This document shows positions 44,615 through 53,681 of a stretch of 64,000 bases of DNA, piece after piece. The notes beneath the pieces are model-generated. The model worked only from the letters and a program-made list of their open reading frames with translations, had not been told where the DNA came from and ran no database searches. Source of the stretch: Eubacteriales bacterium (GTDB taxonomy: Bacteria; Bacillota; Clostridia; Lachnospirales; Lachnospiraceae); assembly GCA_030539395.1 (NCBI GenBank), contig JAUNSC010000002.1, positions 135,598 to 199,597 on the forward strand. Direction: 5' to 3'. Position 1 is the first letter of the stretch; each line of letters begins with the position of its first letter. The position numbers and the translations under genes were made by a program.

Positions 44615-45423
44615 TTCACATATCCTCCCTTTTCTGTGAGCTTTATCAATTCCCTGTAGCAATCTTCCTCTTCCGCCAGTTCCCTTTTCATCTGCTCCGC
44701 ACGGCTTTCCATCTCCCGCCGCAAATCTTTCACAAAGTTATTATCCATCTCCCAGGATTCTTCCAGTACCTTATCCCGGCTGTATGTTTTCCAAAGTCCG
44801 GCCAAAAATTCCGCTTTCTTTTTCAGTTCCCTCTGACCGCTTTCCAGATCTGCCAAAGCGTACGCCAGTTCCTCCTGCCGCTTTTGATCCTCCTGAAGCT
44901 GTGCCTCATACTCCCTGGTTTTCTGTGCCATCTGTTCCTCACGGTTTCCGGCTGCCTCAGCCAGTTCCCGTTCCTGCCTGACAATCTGCCGATACTGCTC
45001 ACAAGCCACCCGATTCCGTTCTTCCGCCTGAGCCAGCATCCTTTGGGCCTCTGCTTTCTTTTTCTCCCATTCCTGAATCTGCTGCTCACATTCCAAACGC
45101 TCTTTTTCCTTTTCTTCCGTCTCCTGAAGCATTACACGGGCCTTTTCCATCCGCTCTCTGGCACGCTCCAGCCTTTCTTCATAAGCCGGAATCCCCAGCT
45201 CGGCCTGATTTTTTTCAAACAACCGCGCCAGCATACGGGCCATCCAGCACAGTCTGCTCACCGCTTCTTCCGGTTCACCCACCGGCTGCTGTTCCAGAAC
45301 AGCGCCATTTTCTGATTTTACATCTTCATACAGGTCATAGAATACATCCAAAGCATCCTGCATGGTAATGCCTTCTTTTTGTTCAATTAATTGAAGCGTC
45401 TCATACACCCTGTCAAAACGCAA
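44611..45423 (-). CDS. Coiled-coil protein of unknown function
   Basis: This is a protein of about 270 residues. Residues 1-80 look globular and helical (VYETLQLIEQKEGITMQDAL and a WMARMLARLF segment). From about residue 85 to 265 it is a continuous charged coiled coil rich in glutamate, glutamine and arginine (EKEKERLECEQQIQEWEKKKA). The start is uncertain: TTG 45423 is spaced correctly from GAGGTG, whereas GTG 45432 overlaps that site. No membrane or secretion signal is present. It lies between the Hsp70-like gene and the zinc-ribbon gene, with translational overlap to the latter. Confidence 0.6.
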   Translation of the reverse strand: MRFDRVYETLQLIEQKEGITMQDALDVFYDLYEDVKSENGAVLEQQPVGEPEEAVSRLCWMARMLARLFEKNQAELGIPAYEERLERARERMEKARVMLQETEEKEKERLECEQQIQEWEKKKAEAQRMLAQAEERNRVACEQYRQIVRQERELAEAAGNREEQMAQKTREYEAQLQEDQKRQEELAYALADLESGQRELKKKAEFLAGLWKTYSRDKVLEESWEMDNNFVKDLRREMESRAEQMKRELAEEEDCYRELIKLTEKGGYVK

Positions 45424-45442
45424 TCCAATCACCTCTTCTCTG

Positions 45443-47131
45443 TCAGCTCTCCACCAGCTTTTCCACCCTTGTCAGGTCAAACAAATCACTGAATTTTGTC
45501 AGCTCAATCACATGATCCGTCTCTCCCGGCTGATCATTAAGCAGATCATATTCCCGGATATGAATACTGACCACCTCCGAAGAGTCCAGCGAGAATCCCA
45601 CATTGGCCGTCCGATACCGGTTTTCCACAACATTTTCCAGCTTCTGCTTAAATTCCTCCCTCAGCGGAACAATCAGCGCTGTCTTTTCCTCCCGCCCCAT
45701 ATTAATAATAAACTGGGATATGGCATTAGAAGCAATAAAAGTCACAATACAGCGGTTGTCTGCTTCGCTCTCCGGATAATAGGCCCGGTTATAATCTATT
45801 TCTTCCTTGTACCGAAAAGCATAATCAAAACAGGGATTTCCATCCATATCTCTCTGAAAAATTCCAATGGAGTAGGGCGCCGTCTGCCGGATACCCACAA
45901 TTCCGGAAGCCAGCAGCGCAGTTCCCAGAGAAATGGCTTTCTCACAGTCTGACTGGTTTTCAATGATATCCTCCCGGCGCCGGTCCTGAGAAATAAACTG
46001 AAAAGTATCAAACACCTGCTTTCTCACCAGATAATAATTGCCAAAGCCTCCCACCAGAGCAATCTTAAAATTATCCTGGATACGATTCCTGTAATCAATC
46101 CCATTTTCATTCATAAATGCAATCACTTCGCCCAGCTTCTCTGCAAAAACATCGCGGATCACTTCATTATAAACCTCAACCAGCAGGGCATATGTAATCT
46201 CCAGTTCCTCATCCCCAAACTCAATAGTAGTGAACTCGGTATCCAGCTCCTCAAGGTCATCTATCCCGCAGTCCTCAAACATGCTGTTGACAGCCTTCGT
46301 CCGGCTCTGAAGCTCCTCTTCCAGACTGTTTACTGCTTTCAGAAACTTTCCGTCAGTCTCTAAATCTTCCCCCTCCTGCAAAATGCCGTTTCTTCGCAAA
46401 GCTGTCTCAATCACACTCTCCATATAGACAATTCCGGCCTTACCGATACGACCCTCCACATTCTCGCCTGCCCCATTGCTCTCGATAATCTTCAGCTCCA
46501 TGGACTGCTGATCCTCGCTGCCGCCGGCTTCTACCTGAGCCAGACTGATATCCAGCGTTCCTCCGCCGTAATCTATCAAAAGAATATATCCCTCAAAGGG
46601 ATTTCCGGTCAGCTGCCGGAAATTATAAGAGAAGAACGCACAGGCCGCCGCAGGCTCACTGACCACCTGCACATGCTCAATCTCCATCATCTCTTTGCAA
46701 ATATCCCTTAAGATGCTTCTGCCGGCAATGGTCTTAATTTCCTTAAACCAGATTTCCGGCGCTCCTATCACCAGATTGTGGATGGTGGTCTCTCCGAAGC
46801 GGACCAGAATCTGCCGTAACAGATCATGAAGAAATTCCTCTGCCGCCGCCACAGGAGTAAAATCCTCTGAAAAACCTCTGGCTTCCAACTTCTGCAGGTC
46901 TGTCTCTGTCAAAAGCATTTTAAAGGCCCTGTATATGTCAACACCCTTTTTCCCCGTCCGGGCCTTCGCCGCCCGTCCAAATTCCAGCCTCTGCTTTTTA
47001 TCCCGGGATACCAGCGTCGGTATATAAGGCGAATCCTGACTTAAAGAAAGCGCCTCCAGCAAGTGGTTATCCTCACGGTACACCGATATGGTAGTATATG
47101 TACTCCCAAAATCAATCCCACAGTTCAGCAT
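45443..47131 (-). CDS. Hsp70/actin-fold ATPase without a canonical substrate-binding domain
   Basis: This is a 562-residue protein. The N-terminal half is an Hsp70-type ATPase: CGIDFGSTYTTIS (phosphate 1, residues 4-16), VIGAPEIWF, VVSEPAAACAFF (connect region), LLIDYGGGTLDIS (phosphate 2, residues 184-196) and ALVGGFGNYYLVRK (adenosine motif, about residue 357). The C-terminal part (EITYALLVEVYNEVIRD and IPLREEFKQKLENVVENRY-like segments) is helical then beta-like and does not match the DnaK peptide-binding domain or its EEVD/helical lid. It may bind a dedicated client. It starts 12 bp after the 629-residue gene and an AGGAG site precedes the ATG. Confidence 0.8.
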   Translation of the reverse strand: MLNCGIDFGSTYTTISVYREDNHLLEALSLSQDSPYIPTLVSRDKKQRLEFGRAAKARTGKKGVDIYRAFKMLLTETDLQKLEARGFSEDFTPVAAAEEFLHDLLRQILVRFGETTIHNLVIGAPEIWFKEIKTIAGRSILRDICKEMMEIEHVQVVSEPAAACAFFSYNFRQLTGNPFEGYILLIDYGGGTLDISLAQVEAGGSEDQQSMELKIIESNGAGENVEGRIGKAGIVYMESVIETALRRNGILQEGEDLETDGKFLKAVNSLEEELQSRTKAVNSMFEDCGIDDLEELDTEFTTIEFGDEELEITYALLVEVYNEVIRDVFAEKLGEVIAFMNENGIDYRNRIQDNFKIALVGGFGNYYLVRKQVFDTFQFISQDRRREDIIENQSDCEKAISLGTALLASGIVGIRQTAPYSIGIFQRDMDGNPCFDYAFRYKEEIDYNRAYYPESEADNRCIVTFIASNAISQFIINMGREEKTALIVPLREEFKQKLENVVENRYRTANVGFSLDSSEVVSIHIREYDLLNDQPGETDHVIELTKFSDLFDLTRVEKLVES

Positions 47132-47143
47132 TTCATTCCTCTC

Positions 47144-49033
47144 CTAATTGCACAAATTTTTTCTCTCATTTTCCATAATCTGAATAAATTCCAGATCCAT
47201 CTCCCGCTCTGCACCGGCATTTAAATTCTGTTCTGCTGCATTTTCCAGCGCTGACAGATTTTCGCTCTTCACTTCCTGAAGGCGTCTGGCAAACTCCGCT
47301 TCCAGCTCCAGGTTCCTTTTCATGGAATCACTGGCCTGCCCCAGTGCTTCATGAAATTTCTGCAGTTTTCTCTCGCCATACTCATCTATAAACAGTTCAA
47401 TCTCTCTCATTCCCTCACGAAGATGAAGAAGCGTCTGCCGCTTCTTGCCAATCAACTGGGCGAGGTAATTCTGCTGCCGATACAAATGCACTGCCTCGCT
47501 GCGGTCTGCATCTAACAAAAGCAGCTCTCCCGACACTCCTCCATGTTTCTTTCCGCTGGCCAGTTCCTCCAGCTCCTGCCGGTAACCCGGATTTTCCTCC
47601 TCATTTCTGCGGACCGCCTGCATCTTTTGTTCAAACCTCTTCTGACAGTCCCGCCTCCGCTCTTCCCAGTCATGAATCCGCCGTTCCATACGGTTCATCT
47701 CCACCGCTGCCTGAGCGATATTTCTATACCACTGAATCTTCTTTTCATATACTTCCCGCTGCAGCTTTTCCCTGCTGCAGATCCGGTATTCCACAAGATT
47801 TAAAATTTTCTCTATCGCTTCCAGATCTTCGTCCCGTTCCGGACTTAATCCCGCCAGCAGTTCCAGCCCTTCCTCAATTTCCTGCTGATTATCAACAGAA
47901 GTATCACTCCACGGCTTCTGGCTTTCCCTCACGATGAGCTCCGCTTTCCTGCGGATACGGTCGCTTTGTATTGAGGTGCCTTCCTGCTGCCCGGAAAAAT
48001 ATCTCTGCAGCCGTACTGCCGCCGCATTTTTCTTAAGGCCTGGCTGGCGTTCTTCCTGTATATAATAAATTCCTTTCAAAAGCCTTAGAAGAGAAAGATT
48101 CTCCCCCTCCTCTCCTTTCAGTGCAGCAATTTTCCGCCCCAAAGGCTCTCTGTTCCTGCTCTTTTCCAGATAACTCCTTACCTCCGAAAGTCTGCAATTT
48201 TCGCCCTCGGGCAAAAACCCCTTCCATTCTGCGGCAAAAGCATCACAATGGTACCAGACATATAAAAAATCTGCATAATCTTCCACCTCCGCAAGCGCCA
48301 GCCCTTTTCTTTCGATAAACGCCATATGGCAAAGCATTCTTTGAATATTCTCCCTGTTCAGGGCATCCCACACATGGTAACGCTTCTCCAGTTCCAGCTT
48401 CAGTTCCTCATAAACAAGCACCTTTCCTTCCTGAAACAGCCGCCGCAATTCCGGAAACAGTTCAGAATGAAAAATACCCTCCCGGTCTGTCAGGCACCCC
48501 AGACTCTCATCTGCCCGAAGACTTCCCACCAAAACAAGTATGCTTTTACACTGGGCCGTCTCTAAAACACTTTTTAGCCGCTGGCGATATTCCGGCTCCG
48601 CTCCCTCAAAAAGGCGGTAGAACGTCCGAACAGAAATAATAAAAACATTCTGCTCCTGCCGTTCTTCCATCATAAACAGAAGACGCATCAGCAATTCTTC
48701 CTTCTTTTTATGTAAAACGTGATAACTCTTTCTGCCGTTTTGAATCCTTTCCGTCACGTGAACTCCATTTTTCGTATAATGAATACCGAAAAAGCCCAAA
48801 ATATCCTTTTTTATCAGAGATGGGTATTCTTCCACGGACTTTGCGTCCTCCATTCTGACAAAAAATCCTTTTGGGCTTTCCTCAATATAAAAAATATTTC
48901 CATATCCTTCTTTTTTCAGGCAATAATACAGATACTGATCCAGACTCAGCCGCACCAGGCTATCGAGATAATATTCATCCTCATTTGCAAACAAAAAATG
49001 AATCACTCCGTCACTTCGTCCAAATCTTTCCAT
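47144..49033 (-). CDS. Large protein with an alpha/beta N-terminal half and a coiled-coil C-terminal half
   Basis: I do not recognise this 629-residue protein. The first 270 residues alternate strands and helices (VFIISVRTFYRLFEG, SILVLVGSLRADESLG, VLVYEELKLELEKRYHVWDAL) in a way that recalls an AAA or P-loop ATPase fold, but no Walker A lysine motif is present. Residues 430-625 are charged coiled coil (RRIHDWEERRRDCQKRFEQKMQ). It is soluble by appearance. AAGGA precedes the ATG. It is the first of the tight gene series that continues with the Hsp70-like protein. It may be a dead ATPase that acts as adaptor (inference). Confidence 0.6.
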   Translation of the reverse strand: MERFGRSDGVIHFLFANEDEYYLDSLVRLSLDQYLYYCLKKEGYGNIFYIEESPKGFFVRMEDAKSVEEYPSLIKKDILGFFGIHYTKNGVHVTERIQNGRKSYHVLHKKKEELLMRLLFMMEERQEQNVFIISVRTFYRLFEGAEPEYRQRLKSVLETAQCKSILVLVGSLRADESLGCLTDREGIFHSELFPELRRLFQEGKVLVYEELKLELEKRYHVWDALNRENIQRMLCHMAFIERKGLALAEVEDYADFLYVWYHCDAFAAEWKGFLPEGENCRLSEVRSYLEKSRNREPLGRKIAALKGEEGENLSLLRLLKGIYYIQEERQPGLKKNAAAVRLQRYFSGQQEGTSIQSDRIRRKAELIVRESQKPWSDTSVDNQQEIEEGLELLAGLSPERDEDLEAIEKILNLVEYRICSREKLQREVYEKKIQWYRNIAQAAVEMNRMERRIHDWEERRRDCQKRFEQKMQAVRRNEEENPGYRQELEELASGKKHGGVSGELLLLDADRSEAVHLYRQQNYLAQLIGKKRQTLLHLREGMREIELFIDEYGERKLQKFHEALGQASDSMKRNLELEAEFARRLQEVKSENLSALENAAEQNLNAGAEREMDLEFIQIMENERKNLCN

Positions 49034-49311
49034 TCTCTTTCCTTCACTTCCAGCTTTTTCTGGTCAAAATGCTCCACTTTCTGCATCCTGTTTTGCACAT
49101 GTATACAAACTGCCTACGCGCATTTTATCACATTTCCGGAAAGATTACTATATTATTTTGTGAAATCATCTGCCGGTTCTTTTTATTACACAAATCATGC
49201 AACATCTTTTCTGGAAGCGTTATATCACCGTAAGAAACGTACAGAACTTTCCAGTTCTCGATAAATCCACCTTGCATCAAAAAACATTATGGCTGTTATC
49301 ACTTTAGAATT
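49034..49311 (-). other. Intergenic region between the LRR gene and the 629-residue gene
   Basis: These 278 bases hold no gene I can support. Near the LRR stop there is a perfect 14-bp palindrome (TTTAGAATTCTAAA) and a small GAACT/AGTTC hairpin, but no T-tract terminator. A weak -10-like GATAAAAT lies about 80 bases before the downstream ATG without a convincing -35, so the genes may be transcribed through. Confidence 0.5.
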
Positions 49312-52300
49312 CTAAAAATTTGCACCACAATTCTTTAACTGATCCGGATTTTCTGCAGACCAGCACATCCCGCTTTCTCCAACTACAAACACATATTTTT
49401 CCCCTTCCTGACGAATGACTGGAAATTCTCCATTACTTGCATGAATCACTCCAGAATCTTTGAACCCATCGGATATTCTTGTCCAATTCATGATCACATC
49501 ACCATCCCAATAGCCATTTAACAGATTTCCGCTATACATTACCTCATAATCACTATAATATCCATTGCTGCAATAAACTTCAAAATATCCATTCATTATG
49601 CCATTGTCCCATGTTCCTTTAAGCATTCGATAATAACGATAACGCGCAAAGTCAATCCCGGCGCAATAAAACATAATACCATTTCCATGCGGTTCTGAAT
49701 CCTTAAATTCTCCAAGATATACATTAACACCGCTGACGCGCATACCATAGCCCGAAGCAATTTCCTCCACAATTTTCCCATTTTGGTAAAAAAAAGCTCC
49801 CTCTAAATGGATAGGCGTATAGACTGGAATTTCTAAAGAGCTAAACAATCCTTCTCCGTCTTCAGCAGATATTTTTTCATACAGTTCATCCAGGAATTCT
49901 TTTATCTCATCTTCTGTCATCGCTTCGCCTGTCTCCTGTTCACTGCTATCTTCTGACATAATTTCCTGATCACCCAAATGTGCCAGCGAACTGGTATCGC
50001 TTATATTATTAGCTAAATCCAGATTTTTAAGGCCTGTTAAATTTTCCAACCAACTGACATCATTGATTTGATTACCGGACAAATACAGATTTTCAAGACT
50101 TGTCAGGTTTTCCAACCAGCTTACATCACTGATATCATTATCGCTCAAATCCAAAATTTTAAGGTTTGTCAGATTTTCCAACCAACTGATATCATTGATT
50201 TCATTATAATGCAAATTCAGTTCTTCAAGGCCTGTCAGATTTTCCAAACCACTGATATCATTAATACAATTATTTCCCAGATCCAAAATTTTAAGGTCTG
50301 TTAAATTTTCCAGTCCACTGATATATTGAAAAATACTGATATCATTATTGCTCAAATCCAGTTCTTCAAGGCCTGTCAGATTTTCCAATCCGCTGATATC
50401 GCTGATTTCATTCATACTCAAATTTAAAATTCTAAGATTGGCTATATCCCCCCATGCACTGATATTGCTGATTTTATTATTGCTCAAATCCAGTTGTTCA
50501 AGGCCCGTCAGACTTTCTAAATCACTGATTTCACGAATTTCATTATTGCTCAAATTTAAATTTCTAAGGTTGGCTAAATTTTTTATATCGGGATCGGTTG
50601 TTGATTTTTCCTCATTAACTTTATCTATTTTATTATAGCTCAAATCCAGTTGTTCAAGGCCTGTCAGATTTTCCAATCCGCTGATATTACCGATTTCATT
50701 ATAACTCAGATCCAGAATTTTAAGACTGGGCAAATTATATTCTACACGTAGTAAAGCATACAATTCATTATTATTTAAATTAAGTTCTTCAAGGCCTGTC
50801 ATATTTTCTAACCAGTCGATCCTATTGGATAGATGATTATAACTCAAATCAAGAATTTTAAGACTATTTAAATTCCTTTCTATATCCAAATCAAGTATTT
50901 CATTATGATACAAATTCAATTCTTCAAGACACGTTAAATCTTCCAACCAGCAGATATCGTCATAACTCCCCCAATTCAAATTATTCCAACCCAAATTCAG
51001 AATCTTAAGACTGGTCAAAGCCTTTTCCATACTTAAATTTTCTATTTCATTATGATTTAAACTCAGGATTCTGAGGCTGATCCAATTCCCTAATTCGCAT
51101 GTACCGCTGATTTTATTATAATTCAGATTTAACTCTCCAAGACTGGTCATGTTCTTCAACTTACTGATATCACTGATTTCATTACCGCTCAAATCCAGTC
51201 GTTCAAGGTCTGTCATATTCTTTAAGCTATTGATCTCACTGATTTCATTATTGCTCAAATTCAGTCTTTTAAGACCTGTCATATTCTTTAACCTGCTAAT
51301 ATTACTTATTTTGTTTTTACTCAGGTTCAGTTCTTCAAGCGCTGTCAAGCTCCCCAATGGGCTGATATCACTTATAGCCGTATTATAAAATCTTAATTCT
51401 TTAAGTTCACTCAGAGTACCTGTCGGTGCCAATTGATCCAACTTCCATCCGCTTATCTCCAATCTCTGAAGCTTTGGCAGCCACTTCAAATCCTCAAGGA
51501 GCAATGTGTCACTCAAATCATCTGCGCCTGTATTTATATCTTCTTCACCCTCTTCCTGATTTTCTGCTTCTGTAAACGGTTCTTCGTCTTCCTCCAGTTT
51601 CTCGCATAAAAACACATCATTGGCATTAATCCTCAGCACACATATATCTGCCAGTTCCTCTGCCAGAATATCACCCTCCGGCCGGTTTAAGCCAGTCCGA
51701 ATCAACTGTTCCATATTTGGGTCTGACCAGGTTACCACCTGTCCGGATTGTGAGTCAGCCATTTCTGTTTCAGTGCCATTGGCTTCTGTAATATTTTCGT
51801 CTTCTGACACCGGATTTCCATCCAGATAAATTTTTGCATTCTCCAAATTTTTCAGGGCACTGGTATCACTGATTTTATTATCTTTCAAATTCAATTGTTC
51901 AAGGCCGGATAAATTACCCAACACCGTCACATCACTGATATTGTTTTCATACAGCCATAAAAATTTCAGGCCGTTCAAATCCTTCAACATATCAATATTA
52001 CTGATATTATTTTTTCCTAATGACAAATTTTCAAGGTTAAATAAATATCTCAATGCACCAATGTCGCTGATATTATTGCCCTGCAGATATAGAGTCTTAA
52101 TATCTTTCAGATTTTCCAATGCATTAATATCACTGATATTATTTTCATTCAACCAAAGAGATTTAAGACCAGTTAATTTCCCCAGTATACTAATGTCCAC
52201 GATACCGCTATTAATCAATGCCAACTCTTCAAGTCCTGATAAGTGCTCCAATATGCTGATATCACTGATGTTACTGTCACTCAAAAACAGACTTTTCAGA

Positions 52301-53475
52301 CCTGACAAATTTTTCAATGGACTGATATCACTGACGTTGTTTTCCCGCAAATCCAATTTTTCGAGACCTGTTAAATTTTCCAATACAGTAATATCGCTGA
52401 TATTGTTCTTCTCCAGGTCCAAAATCTCAAGAGAAATCAGATTTTTCAAGGCGCCGATGTCACTAATAATATTATTATTCAAATACAATTGTCTAAGATC
52501 CGTCATGTTCCCCAAAGCATTAATGTCACTGATCTCCGTATCACACAATCTTAATTCGGTGAGTGCATTTAAAGCACCTGCCGGCCCCAGGTCACTCAGC
52601 TTCCATCCTCTTATTTCCAATCTCTGAAGTTTTGGCAGCCATTTCAAATCTCCAAGGGTCAATGTACCTTTCAAATCCTCTAAATCTGCAAACTCTTTTT
52701 CATCCTGCTCTATGTCTTCCTCTAAATTTTCACATAAAAACACGTCATTGGCATTAATCCTCAGCACACATATATCTGCCAGTTCCTCTGCCAGAATATC
52801 ACCCTCCGGCCGGTTTAAGCCAGTCCGAATCAACTGCTCCATGTCTGAGTCTGACCAGGTTACCACCTGACCGTTCTCCATATCCGCAGGTTTTTTTTCA
52901 GAGGAAAAGAAATATTGTCCTGCTATAATTCCTGCCAGCAACACCAGCAAAATAACAGCGCCCGCACAAAGAATCTTTCCAACCCCCTTCTTTCGTTCCC
53001 TGGTTGATGCAGTGGTATCAGAAGCCTTACGGTGAGACTGTACAGTTTCCGCATTTTTTTCGTTTGAACGGTCCTCTTTCTGGCTGTCATTCACCAAAAC
53101 AGCCTCCATTCTCACCAGAATATCCCATCCAATATCTTCCGTATGCTCCTGTACGCCATATTCTGCTACCCGGGCAGTATCCGGGCTACCTGTCTTCAGA
53201 GCCATCTGCGCAATCCTGGCCGTTTTATCATCTATCTTTTTTCTATAATAATCCCTCAGAGAAAAGCAAAAATCTGCCTCTTTCTGATTTGCGCTCTGTT
53301 TTTTCAATTTCTCCAGTTCCGTCTCTCCCGGCACGGTAATCACATACAGCAGCGCGGTCTCCATTCCTTCCTCTGATTTTCGCTGAAGTTCAAAGGTTCT
53401 CTTTTCTGCGTCCTCTCCAATTTTCCTTACAATCTCCCAGTCTTTAAATACTTTCTTTCCCACTGAATATTTCAT
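49312..53475 (-). CDS. Giant membrane protein: pseudokinase N-lobe, membrane helix, leucine-rich repeats, MORN repeats
   Basis: This is a 1387-residue protein. Residues 10-125 look like the N-lobe of a Ser/Thr kinase (DWEIVRKIGE, later DIGWDILVRMEAVL at the hinge), but the glycine loop reads GEDAEK, the ALKV lysine position is tyrosine (LLYVITVP), and no catalytic lobe follows. A polar linker leads to one membrane helix (about 167-190). Outside are two leucine-rich blocks (about residues 278-548 and 652-1158) of 22-residue units such as LENLTGLEELDLSNN-ISDIS, of the internalin/SDS22 type. Each block is preceded by a near-identical 47-residue module (QVVTWSD through VFLCE). The end, about 1238-1340, has MORN-like units (YLGEFKDSEPHGNGIMFY). 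ATG 53475 has AGGAG upstream. No wall-sorting motif is present. Confidence 0.8.
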   Translation of the reverse strand: MKYSVGKKVFKDWEIVRKIGEDAEKRTFELQRKSEEGMETALLYVITVPGETELEKLKKQSANQKEADFCFSLRDYYRKKIDDKTARIAQMALKTGSPDTARVAEYGVQEHTEDIGWDILVRMEAVLVNDSQKEDRSNEKNAETVQSHRKASDTTASTRERKKGVGKILCAGAVILLVLLAGIIAGQYFFSSEKKPADMENGQVVTWSDSDMEQLIRTGLNRPEGDILAEELADICVLRINANDVFLCENLEEDIEQDEKEFADLEDLKGTLTLGDLKWLPKLQRLEIRGWKLSDLGPAGALNALTELRLCDTEISDINALGNMTDLRQLYLNNNIISDIGALKNLISLEILDLEKNNISDITVLENLTGLEKLDLRENNVSDISPLKNLSGLKSLFLSDSNISDISILEHLSGLEELALINSGIVDISILGKLTGLKSLWLNENNISDINALENLKDIKTLYLQGNNISDIGALRYLFNLENLSLGKNNISNIDMLKDLNGLKFLWLYENNISDVTVLGNLSGLEQLNLKDNKISDTSALKNLENAKIYLDGNPVSEDENITEANGTETEMADSQSGQVVTWSDPNMEQLIRTGLNRPEGDILAEELADICVLRINANDVFLCEKLEEDEEPFTEAENQEEGEEDINTGADDLSDTLLLEDLKWLPKLQRLEISGWKLDQLAPTGTLSELKELRFYNTAISDISPLGSLTALEELNLSKNKISNISRLKNMTGLKRLNLSNNEISEINSLKNMTDLERLDLSGNEISDISKLKNMTSLGELNLNYNKISGTCELGNWISLRILSLNHNEIENLSMEKALTSLKILNLGWNNLNWGSYDDICWLEDLTCLEELNLYHNEILDLDIERNLNSLKILDLSYNHLSNRIDWLENMTGLEELNLNNNELYALLRVEYNLPSLKILDLSYNEIGNISGLENLTGLEQLDLSYNKIDKVNEEKSTTDPDIKNLANLRNLNLSNNEIREISDLESLTGLEQLDLSNNKISNISAWGDIANLRILNLSMNEISDISGLENLTGLEELDLSNNDISIFQYISGLENLTDLKILDLGNNCINDISGLENLTGLEELNLHYNEINDISWLENLTNLKILDLSDNDISDVSWLENLTSLENLYLSGNQINDVSWLENLTGLKNLDLANNISDTSSLAHLGDQEIMSEDSSEQETGEAMTEDEIKEFLDELYEKISAEDGEGLFSSLEIPVYTPIHLEGAFFYQNGKIVEEIASGYGMRVSGVNVYLGEFKDSEPHGNGIMFYCAGIDFARYRYYRMLKGTWDNGIMNGYFEVYCSNGYYSDYEVMYSGNLLNGYWDGDVIMNWTRISDGFKDSGVIHASNGEFPVIRQEGEKYVFVVGESGMCWSAENPDQLKNCGANF
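50000..51520 (-). repeat. Second leucine-rich repeat block in the LRR gene
   Basis: About twenty units of 66 bp (22 residues) with a consensus LxxLTxLExLxLxxNxISxIS, several nearly identical at DNA level. Some units are longer by two to six residues. Expansion or contraction by recombination is likely. Confidence 0.85.
51605..51745 (-). repeat. 141-bp module, copy 1, within the LRR gene
   Basis: Nearly identical to 52733-52873 (I count six to seven differences). It encodes the module from TWSD through NRPEGDILAEELADICVL to NDVFLC that precedes the second leucine-rich block. Confidence 0.9.
51830..52640 (-). repeat. First leucine-rich repeat block in the LRR gene
   Basis: About a dozen 22-residue units of the same consensus as the second block, encoding residues of roughly 278-548. 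DNA-level similarity between units is lower than in the second block. Confidence 0.8.
52733..52873 (-). repeat. 141-bp module, copy 2, within the LRR gene
   Basis: This is the partner of 51605-51745, 1128 bp away, and encodes the module that precedes the first leucine-rich block. The high identity points to recent duplication or gene conversion. Confidence 0.9.
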
Positions 53476-53597
53476 ATCTTCTCCTGCTGTATCTCTCTGC
53501 AAAATTGCGGCACATCCGGTTACAAATGCAAAAATCCTTTGATATACTCCACAGGAACTTCTATCCTGTGTATTCTAAGAGCATCGGATATCTTCCC

Positions 53598-53639
53598 TCA
53601 TTCTCTCTTATGTAATTTTGATATATAAACGTTTTCCAT
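53598..53639 (-). CDS. Possible 13-codon leader peptide upstream of the LRR gene
   Basis: ATG 53639 is preceded by GGAGG at 6 bases, as good as any gene start in the window, and opens the frame MENVYISKLHKRE before a TGA stop. It lies between the promoter and the LRR start, 122 bases before it. It could be a translated leader, or a remnant of a longer frame: a shift after LHKRE would continue for 11 more residues (NEGRYPMLLEY). No homology can be judged from 13 residues. Confidence 0.35.
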   Translation of the reverse strand: MENVYISKLHKRE

Positions 53640-53681
53640 CTATCTCCTCCAAATTTTCTGACATCTTCAAACTTATATTTT

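Noticed and set aside
39353-49033. Accessory cluster as a tellurite-resistance (Ter/TelA) type locus
   Set aside because: I find no TerD-like, TerC-like or convincing TelA protein; the coiled-coil proteins do not show the family motifs that I know.
50000-52640. Regular repeats as a possible CRISPR array
   Set aside because: They are in-frame 66-bp coding units encoding leucine-rich repeats, without conserved palindromic repeats and unique spacers.
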